A stretch of 64,000 bases of DNA. It comes from DATBLE01 sp963775695. Its GTDB lineage: Bacteria > Actinomycetota > Thermoleophilia > Gaiellales > Gaiellaceae. Within the stretch, counting starts at the first letter, position 1. Each line of letters starts with the position of its first letter. The notes below the pieces were generated by a model. It was not told where the DNA came from. It saw only the letters and a list, made by a program, of their open reading frames with translations, and ran no database searches. Below are positions 34,226 through 42,290 of the stretch, piece by piece. The DNA lies in NCBI GenBank assembly GCA_963775695.1, contig CAVZJU010000002.1, positions 186,001-250,000 on the forward strand, given 5' to 3'. The position numbers and the translations under genes were made by a program.

Positions 34226-34719
34226 CCATGACGTTGCCGTACCAGGAGCCGCTCGTTCGCCGCGAGCCGGCCGAGCGGCAGATCCCCGAGCCCCCGCGGC
34301 GCGGCGAGCCCGGCGGCCCGCCCTGCGCGATCTGCGCAGGCGAGACGACGAGTGCCGTGTGGTCGGACGAAAACTGGACGTTGCATCCGCCGGTCGGGGG
34401 CAGCCTGCCGGGGGCGGTGTGGCTGGCGAGCCGCGTCCACGTCGACTCGTTTGCCGATCTGCCCGACGACGTTGCAGCCGACTTCGGCCGGATCGCGGCG
34501 CGGGTCGAGCGGGCGATCCTCTCCCTGGGCGGCGTCGCCCGCGTCCACCTCTATCGGTGGGGCGACGGCGGGGCCCACTTCCACGTGTGGTTCCTGCCGC
34601 GGCCGCTGGGGATGGTCGAGGCGTCGGGGATGATGCTCCCGCTCTGGGAGGACGTCCTACCGAACGTGCCCGACGAGGAGCTCGCCGGTGCAGCCCGGCG
34701 GGTCGCAGACGCGATGTGA
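34222..34719 (+). CDS. HIT-like domain protein
   Basis: 165 residues from ATG 34222. A Cys pair near the N-terminus (CAICAGE) may bind zinc, as in some HIT/GalT-like proteins. The HIT-type region contains WLASRVHVDSFADLPDD, RVHLYRWGDGGAHFHVWFLP: the H-x-H-x-W/H stretch corresponds to the nucleotide-handling H-phi-H-phi-H motif, with the last His replaced by Phe/Leu. It may bind nucleotides or act as an accessory protein of the co-encoded permease. Function is uncertain. Confidence 0.7.
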   Translation: MTMTLPYQEPLVRREPAERQIPEPPRRGEPGGPPCAICAGETTSAVWSDENWTLHPPVGGSLPGAVWLASRVHVDSFADLPDDVAADFGRIAARVERAILSLGGVARVHLYRWGDGGAHFHVWFLPRPLGMVEASGMMLPLWEDVLPNVPDEELAGAARRVADAM

Positions 34720-35969
34720 CCCAGGCACAGGCACTCGCGCGCCGGCTCGGGACCGGCGACGCCGTCGTCATCGGGCTCGGCTCGATGATCGGGGCCGGCG
34801 TCTTCTCCGCCTTCGCACCGGCGGCGCGGGCAGCGGGGAGCGCACTCCTGGTCGGCCTCGCGATCGCGGCCGCGGTCGCCTACTGCAACGCGGTCGCCTC
34901 GGCCCAGCTCGCCGCGCAGTATCCGACCTCGGGTGGGACGTACGTCTACGGCCGCGAGCGGCTCGGGGAGTGGTGGGGATTCACCGCCGGCTGGGGCTTC
35001 GTGGTCGGCAAGACCGCCTCGTGCGCCGCGATGGCGCTCACCTTCGCGTCCTACGCCGTCAACGGCTCCGGTTGGGTCGTGCGCCTGGTCGCCTTCGCCG
35101 CGGTGGCCGCGCTGACGGCCGCCAACTACCACGGAATCTCACGGACGGCGATGCTCGCGCGCATCCTCGTCGGCGTCTCGATCGCGGCGCTCCTCGTCGC
35201 CGTCTGTGCGATCGCGGTCAACGGCGGAGAGGGCGCAGGCAAGGATGGGTTCTCGTCCTTCGGCCACGGCGGCGTCTACGGCGTGCTCCAGGCGGCCGGG
35301 CTCCTGTTCTTCGCCTTCGCCGGCTACGCACGCATCGCCACGCTCGGAGAGGAGGTCCGCGAGCCGGAGCGGACGATCCCGCGCGCGATCCCGCTCGCGC
35401 TCGGGATCACGATCGGGCTGTACCTGGTCGTCGGCATCGCGCTACTCGTCGCCCTGGGGCCGTCCGCGCTGGCGGCCAGCTCCCGGCCGCTGGCTACGGC
35501 GGTGGACGTGGTCGGCGCGGCCTGGGCGATTCCGGTCGTCCGGATCGGAGCAGCCGTCGCCAGTCTGGGCGCGCTGCTCGCCCTGATCGCGGGCGTCGGC
35601 CGCACCGGCCTTGCGATGGCCCGGAACGGCGACCTGCCCCGCTGGCTCGATTCGGTCCACCCGCGATACCGCGTGCCCGACCACGCCGAGCTGGTGGTCG
35701 CCGCGGTCGTCTCGGTGCTGGTGCTGACCACCGACCTCCGCGGCGCGATCGGCTTCTCGTCGTTCGGCGTGCTCACGTACTACGCGATCGCGAACGCGTC
35801 GGCGTTCACGCAGGATGCGACGCACCGCCGCTGGCCGCGAGCTCTGAACCTGGCCGGGCTGGTCGCCTGCGTCGTCCTGGTCGTGACCCTCCCGTGGACC
35901 GCCGTCGTCGCCGGCGTCGGGGTGTTCGCGGCCGGGCTCGGCGGCCGGCTGGTGCTACGCGGGCGATGA
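34716..35969 (+). CDS. APC-family amino acid permease
   Basis: 417 residues from GTG 34716. Twelve hydrophobic segments, with the APC TM1 signature GDAVVIGLGSMIGAGVFSAF, TM2-TM3 region QLAAQYPTSGGTYVYGRERL and TM6 FFAFAGYARIATLGEEVREP (the conserved F-x-G-x-E/R region). It imports an amino acid or amine by proton coupling; the substrate is not evident. Last gene of the TetR-HIT-permease operon. The start is set by the GTGA overlap. Confidence 0.93.
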   Translation: MTQAQALARRLGTGDAVVIGLGSMIGAGVFSAFAPAARAAGSALLVGLAIAAAVAYCNAVASAQLAAQYPTSGGTYVYGRERLGEWWGFTAGWGFVVGKTASCAAMALTFASYAVNGSGWVVRLVAFAAVAALTAANYHGISRTAMLARILVGVSIAALLVAVCAIAVNGGEGAGKDGFSSFGHGGVYGVLQAAGLLFFAFAGYARIATLGEEVREPERTIPRAIPLALGITIGLYLVVGIALLVALGPSALAASSRPLATAVDVVGAAWAIPVVRIGAAVASLGALLALIAGVGRTGLAMARNGDLPRWLDSVHPRYRVPDHAELVVAAVVSVLVLTTDLRGAIGFSSFGVLTYYAIANASAFTQDATHRRWPRALNLAGLVACVVLVVTLPWTAVVAGVGVFAAGLGGRLVLRGR

Positions 35970-36028
35970 GTTCCGGCCGCCGGGTCGGTCCCTACCGACG
36001 TACGACACGCACGAAGAAAGGAGCGACG

Positions 36029-36046
36029 ATGAGGGCCGACGCCTGA
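36029..36046 (+). CDS. Five-codon leader ORF before the sigma factor gene
   Basis: ATG AGG GCC GAC GCC TGA, with a strong AAAGGAG six bases upstream, ends 2 bp before the GTG of the sigma gene. The sigma gene itself has no other ribosome-binding site. Translation of MRADA may couple ribosomes to the sigma start. It may also be chance. Confidence 0.35.
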   Translation: MRADA

Positions 36047-36048
36047 CG

Positions 36049-37023
36049 GTGTCGAGTGCATACGATGCCGTGGTGGAGTCGGCCGCCGTCACCCCGGCGT
36101 TCGAGGAGCTGGAGTCCTACCGGCGCGAGCTGCTCGCCTACTGCTACCGGATGCTCGGGTCGCCGTTCGAGGCCGAGGACGCCGTCCAGGAGACGCTGAT
36201 CCGGGCATGGCGTGGCGCCGACCGGTTCGAGGGACGGGCTGCGGTGCGCTCGTGGCTGTACAGGATCGCCACCAACGTCTGCCTCGACCTGCTCAAGGGC
36301 CGCGAGCGGCGCGCGCGGCCGATGGACCTCGGGCCGGCGGTGGCGCCGGTCATCGAGAACCTCAACGAGCGCTCCGAGGTGACGTGGATCGAGCCGACGC
36401 CGGATCCGGCCGACATGGTCGTCGAGCGCGAGTCGATCAGGCTCGCCTTCGTCGCCGCGCTCCAGCATCTCCCGCCGCGGCAGCGCGCCGTGCTGATCCT
36501 CTGCGAAGTCCTGCGCTGGCAGGCGATCGAGGTCGCCGAGCTGCTCGAGACCAGCGTCGCCTCGGTGAACAGTGCGCTGCAACGGGCCCGCGCGACGCTC
36601 GAGGCGGCGCGCGTGAGCGTCGACGATCCGGCGCCCGAGCTGGGCGAAGCCGAGCGCGAGCTGCTCGCCCGCTTCGTCGAGGCTTTCGAGGCCTACGACA
36701 TCGACCGGCTGACGGCGTTGATCCACGAGGACGCGACCCAGTCGATGCCGCCGTACGACCTCTGGCTCTCGGGCCGTGACGACATCTTCACCTGGTGGTT
36801 CGGGCCCGGGATCGGCTGCAAGGACTCGCGGGTGATCCCGACCGTCTCCGCGAACGGCTCGCCGGCATTCGGCCAGTACAAGCCGAGCGAGGACGGAGGG
36901 CACGAGGCGTGGGCGCTGATCGTGCTCGAGCTCTCAGACGGGCGGATCGAGGAGCTGACCTTCTTCCTCGATACCGAGCGGCTCTTCCCGCTGTTCGGCC
37001 TGCCGCCGCGGCTCGACCCGTAG
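36049..37023 (+). CDS. ECF sigma factor with SnoaL-like C-terminal domain (SigX5-type)
   Basis: 324 residues from GTG 36049. Region 2: LLAYCYRMLGSPFEAEDAVQ, ETLIRAWRGADRFEGRAAVR, SWLYRIATNVCLDLLKGRER. Region 4: LPPRQRAVLILCEVLRWQAI, EVAELLETSVASVNSALQRA. Residues about 205-320 form a SnoaL/NTF2-like domain (LLARFVEAFEAYDIDRLTAL, then PPYDLWLSGRDDIFTWWFGP), which in such sigma factors replaces a separate anti-sigma protein. It directs RNA polymerase to an unknown regulon. Its last 90 bases overlap the convergent STAS gene. Confidence 0.93.
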   Translation: MSSAYDAVVESAAVTPAFEELESYRRELLAYCYRMLGSPFEAEDAVQETLIRAWRGADRFEGRAAVRSWLYRIATNVCLDLLKGRERRARPMDLGPAVAPVIENLNERSEVTWIEPTPDPADMVVERESIRLAFVAALQHLPPRQRAVLILCEVLRWQAIEVAELLETSVASVNSALQRARATLEAARVSVDDPAPELGEAERELLARFVEAFEAYDIDRLTALIHEDATQSMPPYDLWLSGRDDIFTWWFGPGIGCKDSRVIPTVSANGSPAFGQYKPSEDGGHEAWALIVLELSDGRIEELTFFLDTERLFPLFGLPPRLDP

Positions 37024-37206
37024 CACCTGCTCGAGCCCGGCGAACGCAATCAGCCGGCGGAGGGCGGGGGACGGGTCGCGGAGGAGGACGTGCCGGCCTA
37101 TCCGGCGGGCTGCAAGCTGTCGCCGCGCGAGCAGGTCAAGGGTCGCGCCGTCGGCAGCGAGTACGGCAGCCTCGACCACGATCCGCGCCGGATCCGGCTC
37201 AGCCAT
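36934..37206 (-). CDS. Short STAS-like domain protein overlapping the sigma gene
   Basis: 90 residues from ATG 37204-37206. The first 65 look like a minimal STAS/anti-sigma antagonist fold (ARIVVEAAVLAADGATLDLL, ARRIGRHVLLRDPSPALRRL, IAFAGLEQVLRVEPRR). The last 30 residues are antisense to the conserved end of the sigma factor and give an acidic tail (EEEGQLLDPPV). The phosphorylatable Ser/Thr after the D-x-S/T motif is not obvious. It may be a regulator of a sigma network; the arrangement could also be a tail gained by stop loss. Confidence 0.6.
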   Translation of the reverse strand: MAEPDPARIVVEAAVLAADGATLDLLARRQLAARRIGRHVLLRDPSPALRRLIAFAGLEQVLRVEPRRQAEQREEPLGIEEEGQLLDPPV

Positions 37207-37313
37207 CGACAGTAAGACCGCTCGAGGCCTCGAGACTCATCGGCGAGCGCTCGAGTGTGACCGATGACTTTCGACGCCGGGGTGCGTCCGACCTGTAGAA
37301 CCGAAAGAAGCGA

Positions 37314-38765
37314 ATGACCATCACCGACACCCGCACCCGCTGGCTCGCCCTGATCGTCCTCTGCCTCGGCGACCTGATGATCGTCCTCGACACGACGATC
37401 GTGAACGTCGCGCTGCCGTCGATTCGCGACGACCTCGGCTTCACCGAGACCTCGCTCGCCTGGGTGGTGAACGCGTACCTGCTCACCTTCGGCGGCTTCC
37501 TGCTCCTCGGCGGCCGTCTCGGCGACCTGTTCGGGCAGCGCCGGATGTTCCTCGCCGGGATCGCGCTCTTCACCGCCGCCTCGGTCGTCTGCGGGCTCTC
37601 CACCGGCCAGGGCATGCTGGTCGCAGCACGCGCCGTGCAGGGCGTCGGCGGCGCGGTCGTCTCGGCCGTTGCGCTCTCGCTGATCATGACCCTGTTCACC
37701 GAGACGGCCGAGCGGACGAAGGCGATGGGCGTCTTCGGGTTCGTCATGGCCGGAGGCGGCAGTATCGGCGTCCTCCTCGGCGGCGTGCTGACCGACACCC
37801 TGAGCTGGCACTGGATCTTCCTCGTCAACGTCCCCATCGGCGTCCTCGTCTACGTCCTGACGCTGCGGCTGCTGCCGCCTTCCGCGGCGGCCGAGACGCG
37901 CGGCAGGCTCGACCTCGCAGGTGCTGTGACCGTGACCGCCGCGCTGATGCTGGCGGTCTACGCGATCGTCAACGGGAACAAGAACGGCTGGCTCTCGGCC
38001 GAGACGCTCGGCCTCCTTGCCGCCGCCGCTGTGCTGGTGGTCGGGTTCTTCGCGATCGAAAACAGGGTCCGCGAGCCGCTGATGCCGCTCGCAATCCTGA
38101 AGCTCCGCAACATCTGGGCCTCGAACCTGGTCGGGATCCTCTGGGCGGCGTCAATGTTCGCGTGGTTCTTTCTCTCCGCGCTCTACATGCAGCTGGTGCT
38201 CGGCTACAGCCCGTTGCAGGTCGGCCTCGCGTTCCTTCCGGCCAACGTGATCATGGGCCTCTTCTCGGTCGGCCTCTCGGCGAAGCTCGTGATGCGCTTC
38301 GGGATCAAGCCGCCGCTCGTCACCGGGCTCGGGTTCGCCGCAGCCGGTTCGATCCTGCTCTCGTTCGCCCCGGTCGACGGCACCTTCGTCGTCCACATCC
38401 TGCCCAGCATGATCCTGCTCGGGATCGGCGCCGGAATGGCGTTCAACCCGGTGCTGCTGGCTGCGATGAGCGACGTCCGGCCCGAGCAGTCGGGGCTGGC
38501 GTCGGGGATCGTCAACACCGCGTTCATGATGGGTGGAGCGCTCGGGCTCGCCGTCCTCGCCAGCCTCGCCGACTGGCGTACGGGCGACCTCCGCGATTCC
38601 GGGTCGAGCGAGCTCGCCGCGCTCACGGGCGGCTACCAGCTGGCCTTCGTCGTCTCGACGGTGTTCGCGGTGGGCGCGGCCGCCATCGCCGGGCTGTTGC
38701 TCCGCCCCGGCGAAGCGCCGCAGCACGCGGCCGCGCACGGCGAGGTCGCCACCGAGCTCGACTAG
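37314..38765 (+). CDS. DHA2-type MFS drug exporter
   Basis: 483 residues from ATG 37314. 14-helix layout with TM1 motif LMIVLDTTIVNVALPSIRDD, motif A GGRLGDLFGQRRMFLAG, motif B AARAVQGVGGAVVSAVAL and motif C VMAGGGSIGVLLGGVLTD. The D1 motif D-x-T-x-V-N-V-A-L-P is that of EmrB/QacA-type exporters. Proton-driven multidrug or secondary-metabolite export is likely. There is no adjacent regulator; a REP-like palindrome follows the gene. Confidence 0.94.
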   Translation: MTITDTRTRWLALIVLCLGDLMIVLDTTIVNVALPSIRDDLGFTETSLAWVVNAYLLTFGGFLLLGGRLGDLFGQRRMFLAGIALFTAASVVCGLSTGQGMLVAARAVQGVGGAVVSAVALSLIMTLFTETAERTKAMGVFGFVMAGGGSIGVLLGGVLTDTLSWHWIFLVNVPIGVLVYVLTLRLLPPSAAAETRGRLDLAGAVTVTAALMLAVYAIVNGNKNGWLSAETLGLLAAAAVLVVGFFAIENRVREPLMPLAILKLRNIWASNLVGILWAASMFAWFFLSALYMQLVLGYSPLQVGLAFLPANVIMGLFSVGLSAKLVMRFGIKPPLVTGLGFAAAGSILLSFAPVDGTFVVHILPSMILLGIGAGMAFNPVLLAAMSDVRPEQSGLASGIVNTAFMMGGALGLAVLASLADWRTGDLRDSGSSELAALTGGYQLAFVVSTVFAVGAAAIAGLLLRPGEAPQHAAAHGEVATELD

Positions 38766-38834
38766 CAGCTCGAGGGCCTCCAAGAAGGCCAGCCTTCAGT
38801 CTGGTCCTTGCCTTGCGGTGGCGCGGCAAGGCCT

Positions 38835-38857
38835 GGGGACAGGCTGAAGCCTGTCCC
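38835..38857. repeat. REP-like palindrome GGGACAGGCT..AGCCTGTCCC
   Basis: GGGGACAGGCT-GA-AGCCTGTCCC; the same core occurs at 49086-49108. It lies 70 bp after the MFS stop, and could act as a bidirectional terminator. Confidence 0.65.
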
Positions 38858-38871
38858 TTCCGGGACGCGGG

Positions 38872-38958
38872 CTAGTAGCTGCCGCCCCCGCCGCAGCCGG
38901 CGAGGACGAGCGTCGCCAGGAGTGCCAGCGCGATCGCCACAAGGGTGATGTGCCGCAT
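38872..38958 (-). CDS. 28-residue lipoprotein (entericidin-like size)
   Basis: ATG 38956-38958 with an excellent GAAGGGAGGTCTC ribosome-binding region. The peptide is a complete lipoprotein signal (RHITLVAIALALLATLVL) with lipobox LAGC followed only by GGGGSY. After processing the mature lipopeptide would be seven residues. Small entericidin-type lipoproteins are a precedent for size and layout, but no homology is claimed. It diverges from the TetR gene. Confidence 0.65.
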   Translation of the reverse strand: MRHITLVAIALALLATLVLAGCGGGGSY

Positions 38959-39067
38959 GAGACCTCCCTTCATCAACGTGGGTACGCGCGGGCCGGCGAG
39001 GCGGTTTCTCGTCGAGCAGAGGCCACGAAACGGAGGCCGCCTCCGTTTCCTGCTACCCTTTCTGGTC

Positions 39068-39721
39068 ATGACGCAGCTCCGCCGTGATGCCGCCAGGAAC
39101 CGCGTCAAGCTGACCGCCGCCGGGCGTGAGGTCTTCGCCGAGCAGGGCCCGGACGCCTCGCTCGAGGAGGTCGCCCGCCGCGCCGGCGTCGGCATCGGCA
39201 CGCTCTATCGGCACTTTCCCTCCCGCGAGGCGCTCGCCGACGAGATCTTCGCGGAGCACATCGACGAGGTGATCGCGGCCGCCGAGGCGGCCGCAGCCGC
39301 GGAGGACGCGTGGGCCGGCCTGGTCTCGTTCCTCGAGCGCGTGCTCGGCCTGCAGGCCCGCAACCTCCCGTTGCGGGGCCTGTTCCTCCGCCACGGCGGA
39401 GGCCCCGGCATTGCGGAACGGCGGCGGCTGATCTTCCCCCTGCTCGAGCAGCTGGTCGAGCGCGGCCGCGAGCAGGGAGTGGTTCGGGACGACCTCACCG
39501 TCGGAGATCTCTCGCTGGCGATGTGGTCGTTCGCTCCTGTGCTGGAGGCGACGGCCGGCGTGGCCCCGAACGTGTGGCGCCGGCACCTGCGCATCCTGCT
39601 CGACGGCATGCGGCCCGAAGCCGCCACGCCGCAGGACGTCGCCCCGCTCGCCGGCCGCCGGCTCGAGCGGGCGATCGACGCGCTCCGCGAGCGCTACCAC
39701 CGGCGCAGAGTCGCCGCGTGA
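39068..39721 (+). CDS. TetR family transcriptional regulator
   Basis: 217 residues from ATG 39068. HTH: VKLTAAGREVFAEQGPDASL, EEVARRAGVGIGTLYRHFPS. The C-terminal helical domain is of the SbtR-like type (LRGLFLRHGGGPGIAERRRL). Its TGA overlaps the GTG of the downstream exporter (GTGA), so it is the dedicated regulator of that pump. Confidence 0.93.
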   Translation: MTQLRRDAARNRVKLTAAGREVFAEQGPDASLEEVARRAGVGIGTLYRHFPSREALADEIFAEHIDEVIAAAEAAAAAEDAWAGLVSFLERVLGLQARNLPLRGLFLRHGGGPGIAERRRLIFPLLEQLVERGREQGVVRDDLTVGDLSLAMWSFAPVLEATAGVAPNVWRRHLRILLDGMRPEAATPQDVAPLAGRRLERAIDALRERYHRRRVAA

Positions 39722-41238
39722 CCCCCCAGCCGCAGCGCATCCGTGTCATCTTCGGGGCGCTCGTCCTCGTCCTGCTGCTCGCGGCGCTCGACCAGACGAT
39801 CGTCTCGACCGCGCTGCCGACGATCGTCGGCGACCTTGGCGGCATCGAGCACCTCTCGTGGGTGGTGACCGCGTATCTGCTGACCTCGACCGTCTCCGGG
39901 CCGATCTACGGCAAGCTCGGCGACCTCTACGGCCGCAAGCTCGTCCTCCAGGTCGCGATCGTGATCTTTCTGATCGGCTCTGCTCTCTGCGGCCTGAGCC
40001 AGAACATGGGCCAGCTGATCGCCTTCCGCGCGGTTCAGGGCATCGGGGCAGGCGGGCTGATCATCACCACGATCGCGGTCATCGGCGACGTCGTCGCCCC
40101 GCGCGAGCGTGGCCGCTACCAGGGGTTCATCGGCGCCGTCTTCGGTGTGGCGACCGTGATCGGGCCGCTGCTCGGCGGGTTCTTCGTCGACAACCTGTCG
40201 TGGCGCTGGATCTTCTACGTCAACCTGCCGATCGGGGCGGTCGCGCTCGTCGTGATCGGCGCCGTCTTCCATGCGCCGGTCGAGCGGGTGCGGCACAAGA
40301 TCGACTGGCTCGGCGCGTCGCTCCTCACCGGCGGCCTGTCGGCACTGATCCTCGTGATCAGCCTGGGCGGGACGACATACGCTTGGGCCTCGACGCCGAT
40401 CGTCGTACTGACGGTGCTCGCTGTGGTGCTGCTCCCGCTGTTCGTGCTCGCGGAGTGGCGCGCGAGCGAGCCGATCATGCCGCTCTCGCTGTTCCGCAAC
40501 CGCGTTTTCGTCGCCTCCAGCGCGATCGGCTTCGCGGTCGGCCTGGCGCTCTTCGGCGCAATCGTCTACATGCCGGTGTTCCTGCAGATCGTGAAGGCCG
40601 AGAGCCCGACCGGCTCCGGCCTCCAGTTGACGCCGATGATGCTCGGCGTCCTGGTCGCGTCGATCACGGCAGGACAGCTGATCTCGCGCTACGGGCGGTA
40701 CAAGGTGTTCCCGATCGTGGGCACGGCCGTGATGACCGTCGGGCTGCTGTTGCTCTCCCGGCTCGGGGTGGGCAGTTCGACCTGGACGGCGTCCGCGTAC
40801 ATGCTGGTCGTCGGGCTGGGGATCGGCATGGTCATGCAGGTGCTCATCCTGGCCGTCCAGAACTCGGTCGACCACCGGCTGATGGGGGTCGCCACCTCCG
40901 GCGCGATGCTCTTCCGACAGATCGGCGGGTCGATCGGCGTGGCGCTCTTCGGCGCCATCTTCGCCAACCGCCTGGGTGGGAACCTGGCCGAGCGCCTCCC
41001 CGGCGTCAGCCTGCCCAGGACGGCCGACCCCGAGACGGTCCAGCACCTGCCGCCGGCGATCCACGACGCGTTCGTGTCGGCGTTCGCCGCCTCGCTCCAG
41101 CCGGTCTTCGTCGTCGCCGCCGCGGTCGGTGTCGCCGCGTTCCTGCTCACCTGGCTCCTGCGCGAGATGCCGCTCCGCCAGTCGACCGGCGCGGCGGAGA
41201 CGGCCGGCGAGACCTTCGGTCTGGAAGAGGCGGCCTAG
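39718..41238 (+). CDS. DHA2-type MFS multidrug exporter (EmrB/QacA type)
   Basis: 506 residues from GTG 39718. Motif D1 LAALDQTIVSTALPTIVGDL, motif A YGKLGDLYGRKLVLQVA, motif B AFRAVQGIGAGGLIITTIAV and motif C GAVFGVATVIGPLLGGFFVD are all present, with 14 helices. It exports drugs or metabolites against protons. It is co-transcribed with the TetR gene. Its stop TAG is inside the CTAG target site of the IS481 element, so the coding sequence is intact despite the insertion. Confidence 0.95.
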   Translation: MTPQPQRIRVIFGALVLVLLLAALDQTIVSTALPTIVGDLGGIEHLSWVVTAYLLTSTVSGPIYGKLGDLYGRKLVLQVAIVIFLIGSALCGLSQNMGQLIAFRAVQGIGAGGLIITTIAVIGDVVAPRERGRYQGFIGAVFGVATVIGPLLGGFFVDNLSWRWIFYVNLPIGAVALVVIGAVFHAPVERVRHKIDWLGASLLTGGLSALILVISLGGTTYAWASTPIVVLTVLAVVLLPLFVLAEWRASEPIMPLSLFRNRVFVASSAIGFAVGLALFGAIVYMPVFLQIVKAESPTGSGLQLTPMMLGVLVASITAGQLISRYGRYKVFPIVGTAVMTVGLLLLSRLGVGSSTWTASAYMLVVGLGIGMVMQVLILAVQNSVDHRLMGVATSGAMLFRQIGGSIGVALFGAIFANRLGGNLAERLPGVSLPRTADPETVQHLPPAIHDAFVSAFAASLQPVFVVAAAVGVAAFLLTWLLREMPLRQSTGAAETAGETFGLEEAA

Positions 41239-42206
41239 ATGTAGGACCCGAGCAGGTTGGTTCTGCTGACCGGGGGTTGGTGGCCGAGGGCTGAGTGTCG
41301 TCTGCGATGGTTGTAGTGCCTGAGCCAGCCGTCAAGTGCCGCGGTTCGTTCTTGGCTTGAGCGGTAGATCGCGCCGTAGGCCCACCCGTGGAGGAGAGTG
41401 CGGATGAAGCGCTCGGCCTTGCCGTTTGTTTGTGGCCGGTAGGGGCGGGTTCGGCTGTGGCGGATGCCGAGGGCCCTGCAAGCGACTGCGTGGATCGCGG
41501 CGCGGTAGCAGGAGCCGTTGTCGGTCAGGATCCGCTCGACTTGGATTCCGTGGCGGCGGTAGTAGCGGAGAGCGCGACGCAGGAAGCCGGCTGCGGTAGC
41601 GGTTTTCTCGTCGTTGAGGACCTCGGCGTAGGCAAGGCGACTGTAGTCGTCGACGGCGATGTGGACGTACTCCCAGCCGACCGTGTTCCGCCGGCTGCCG
41701 GCGGCATCGGTGCGCCTCGGCATGTACTGCGAGTGGGGCCGTCCGCTGATGCGCTTGCCAGCAGCACCCTCGATTCGACCGAGTCTCTTCACGTCGATGT
41801 GCACGAGCTCACCGGGCCGCGAGTACTCATATCGGCGAGCTGCTTCGAGCCCGATCCGACCGAGACGACCGATTCCGCACCGAGCCAGGATCCCTGACAC
41901 GGTCGAGAGCGCCATCCCAAGCAGCTCGGCGATCTCCGCTGCGGTCATCCGCAGCCGCCGAAGCGCGATCACCGCCTCAACACGCTCCGGCGCTGTCCGA
42001 TTCCAGACTCGGCGAGGGGCCGAGGAGCGGTCGCACAAGCCCGTCTCACCCTCGAGCCGGTAGCGGCTCACCCACTTGCGAGCGCAACCGACACTGACAC
42101 CGGCAGCCTCAGCGGCAGCACTCACCGTCCAGCCCTGAACAACAACGCGCTCGGCCAGCCGCCGCCGACCGCTCCAACTGAGAGCCGCGTTACCGTGAAG
42201 CCTCAT
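41235..42206 (-). CDS. IS481-family transposase
   Basis: 323 residues from ATG 42204-42206. N-terminal HTH (VSAAAEAAGVSVGCARKWVS), second HTH-like part (TAAEIAELLGMALSTVSGIL) and an rve core with DDE residues in LVHIDVKRLGRI, ILTDNGSCYRAA and NGKAERFIRTLLHG, closing with HYNHRRRHSALGHQPP. The ATC-TAG end uses the CTAG of the target site as stop codon (41235-41237). The frame is complete and probably functional. Confidence 0.95.
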   Translation of the reverse strand: MRLHGNAALSWSGRRRLAERVVVQGWTVSAAAEAAGVSVGCARKWVSRYRLEGETGLCDRSSAPRRVWNRTAPERVEAVIALRRLRMTAAEIAELLGMALSTVSGILARCGIGRLGRIGLEAARRYEYSRPGELVHIDVKRLGRIEGAAGKRISGRPHSQYMPRRTDAAGSRRNTVGWEYVHIAVDDYSRLAYAEVLNDEKTATAAGFLRRALRYYRRHGIQVERILTDNGSCYRAAIHAVACRALGIRHSRTRPYRPQTNGKAERFIRTLLHGWAYGAIYRSSQERTAALDGWLRHYNHRRRHSALGHQPPVSRTNLLGSYI

Positions 42207-42289
42207 CCGGATGCCTCCTTGAGTCTGAGTGCCTGGCAGCCCTCAGCCTCCAAGGAGGCCCGGATGAACCAACGTGTTCAAGAACTACA
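41239..42289 (-). mobile_element. IS481-family insertion sequence
   Basis: About 1051 bp with inverted ends TGTAG..GTTGGTTC on the left and the complement TGTAG..GTTGGTTC on the right (imperfect over about 26 bp). CCTAG lies on both sides (41234-41238 and 42290-42294), the expected NCTAGN-type target duplication known from Bordetella IS481. Inserted exactly between the convergent MFS and histidine-kinase genes. Confidence 0.9.
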
Positions 42290-42290
42290 C

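Noticed and set aside
34359..34715. 5' extension of the APC permease frame into the HIT-like gene
   Set aside because: The extension overlaps an intact gene in another frame and is Arg-rich. The GTGA overlap at 34716 gives the natural start.
39694..41064. Long minus-strand frame opposite the MFS exporter
   Set aside because: It is hydrophilic Asp/His/Arg-rich antisense of membrane helices, with no family features.
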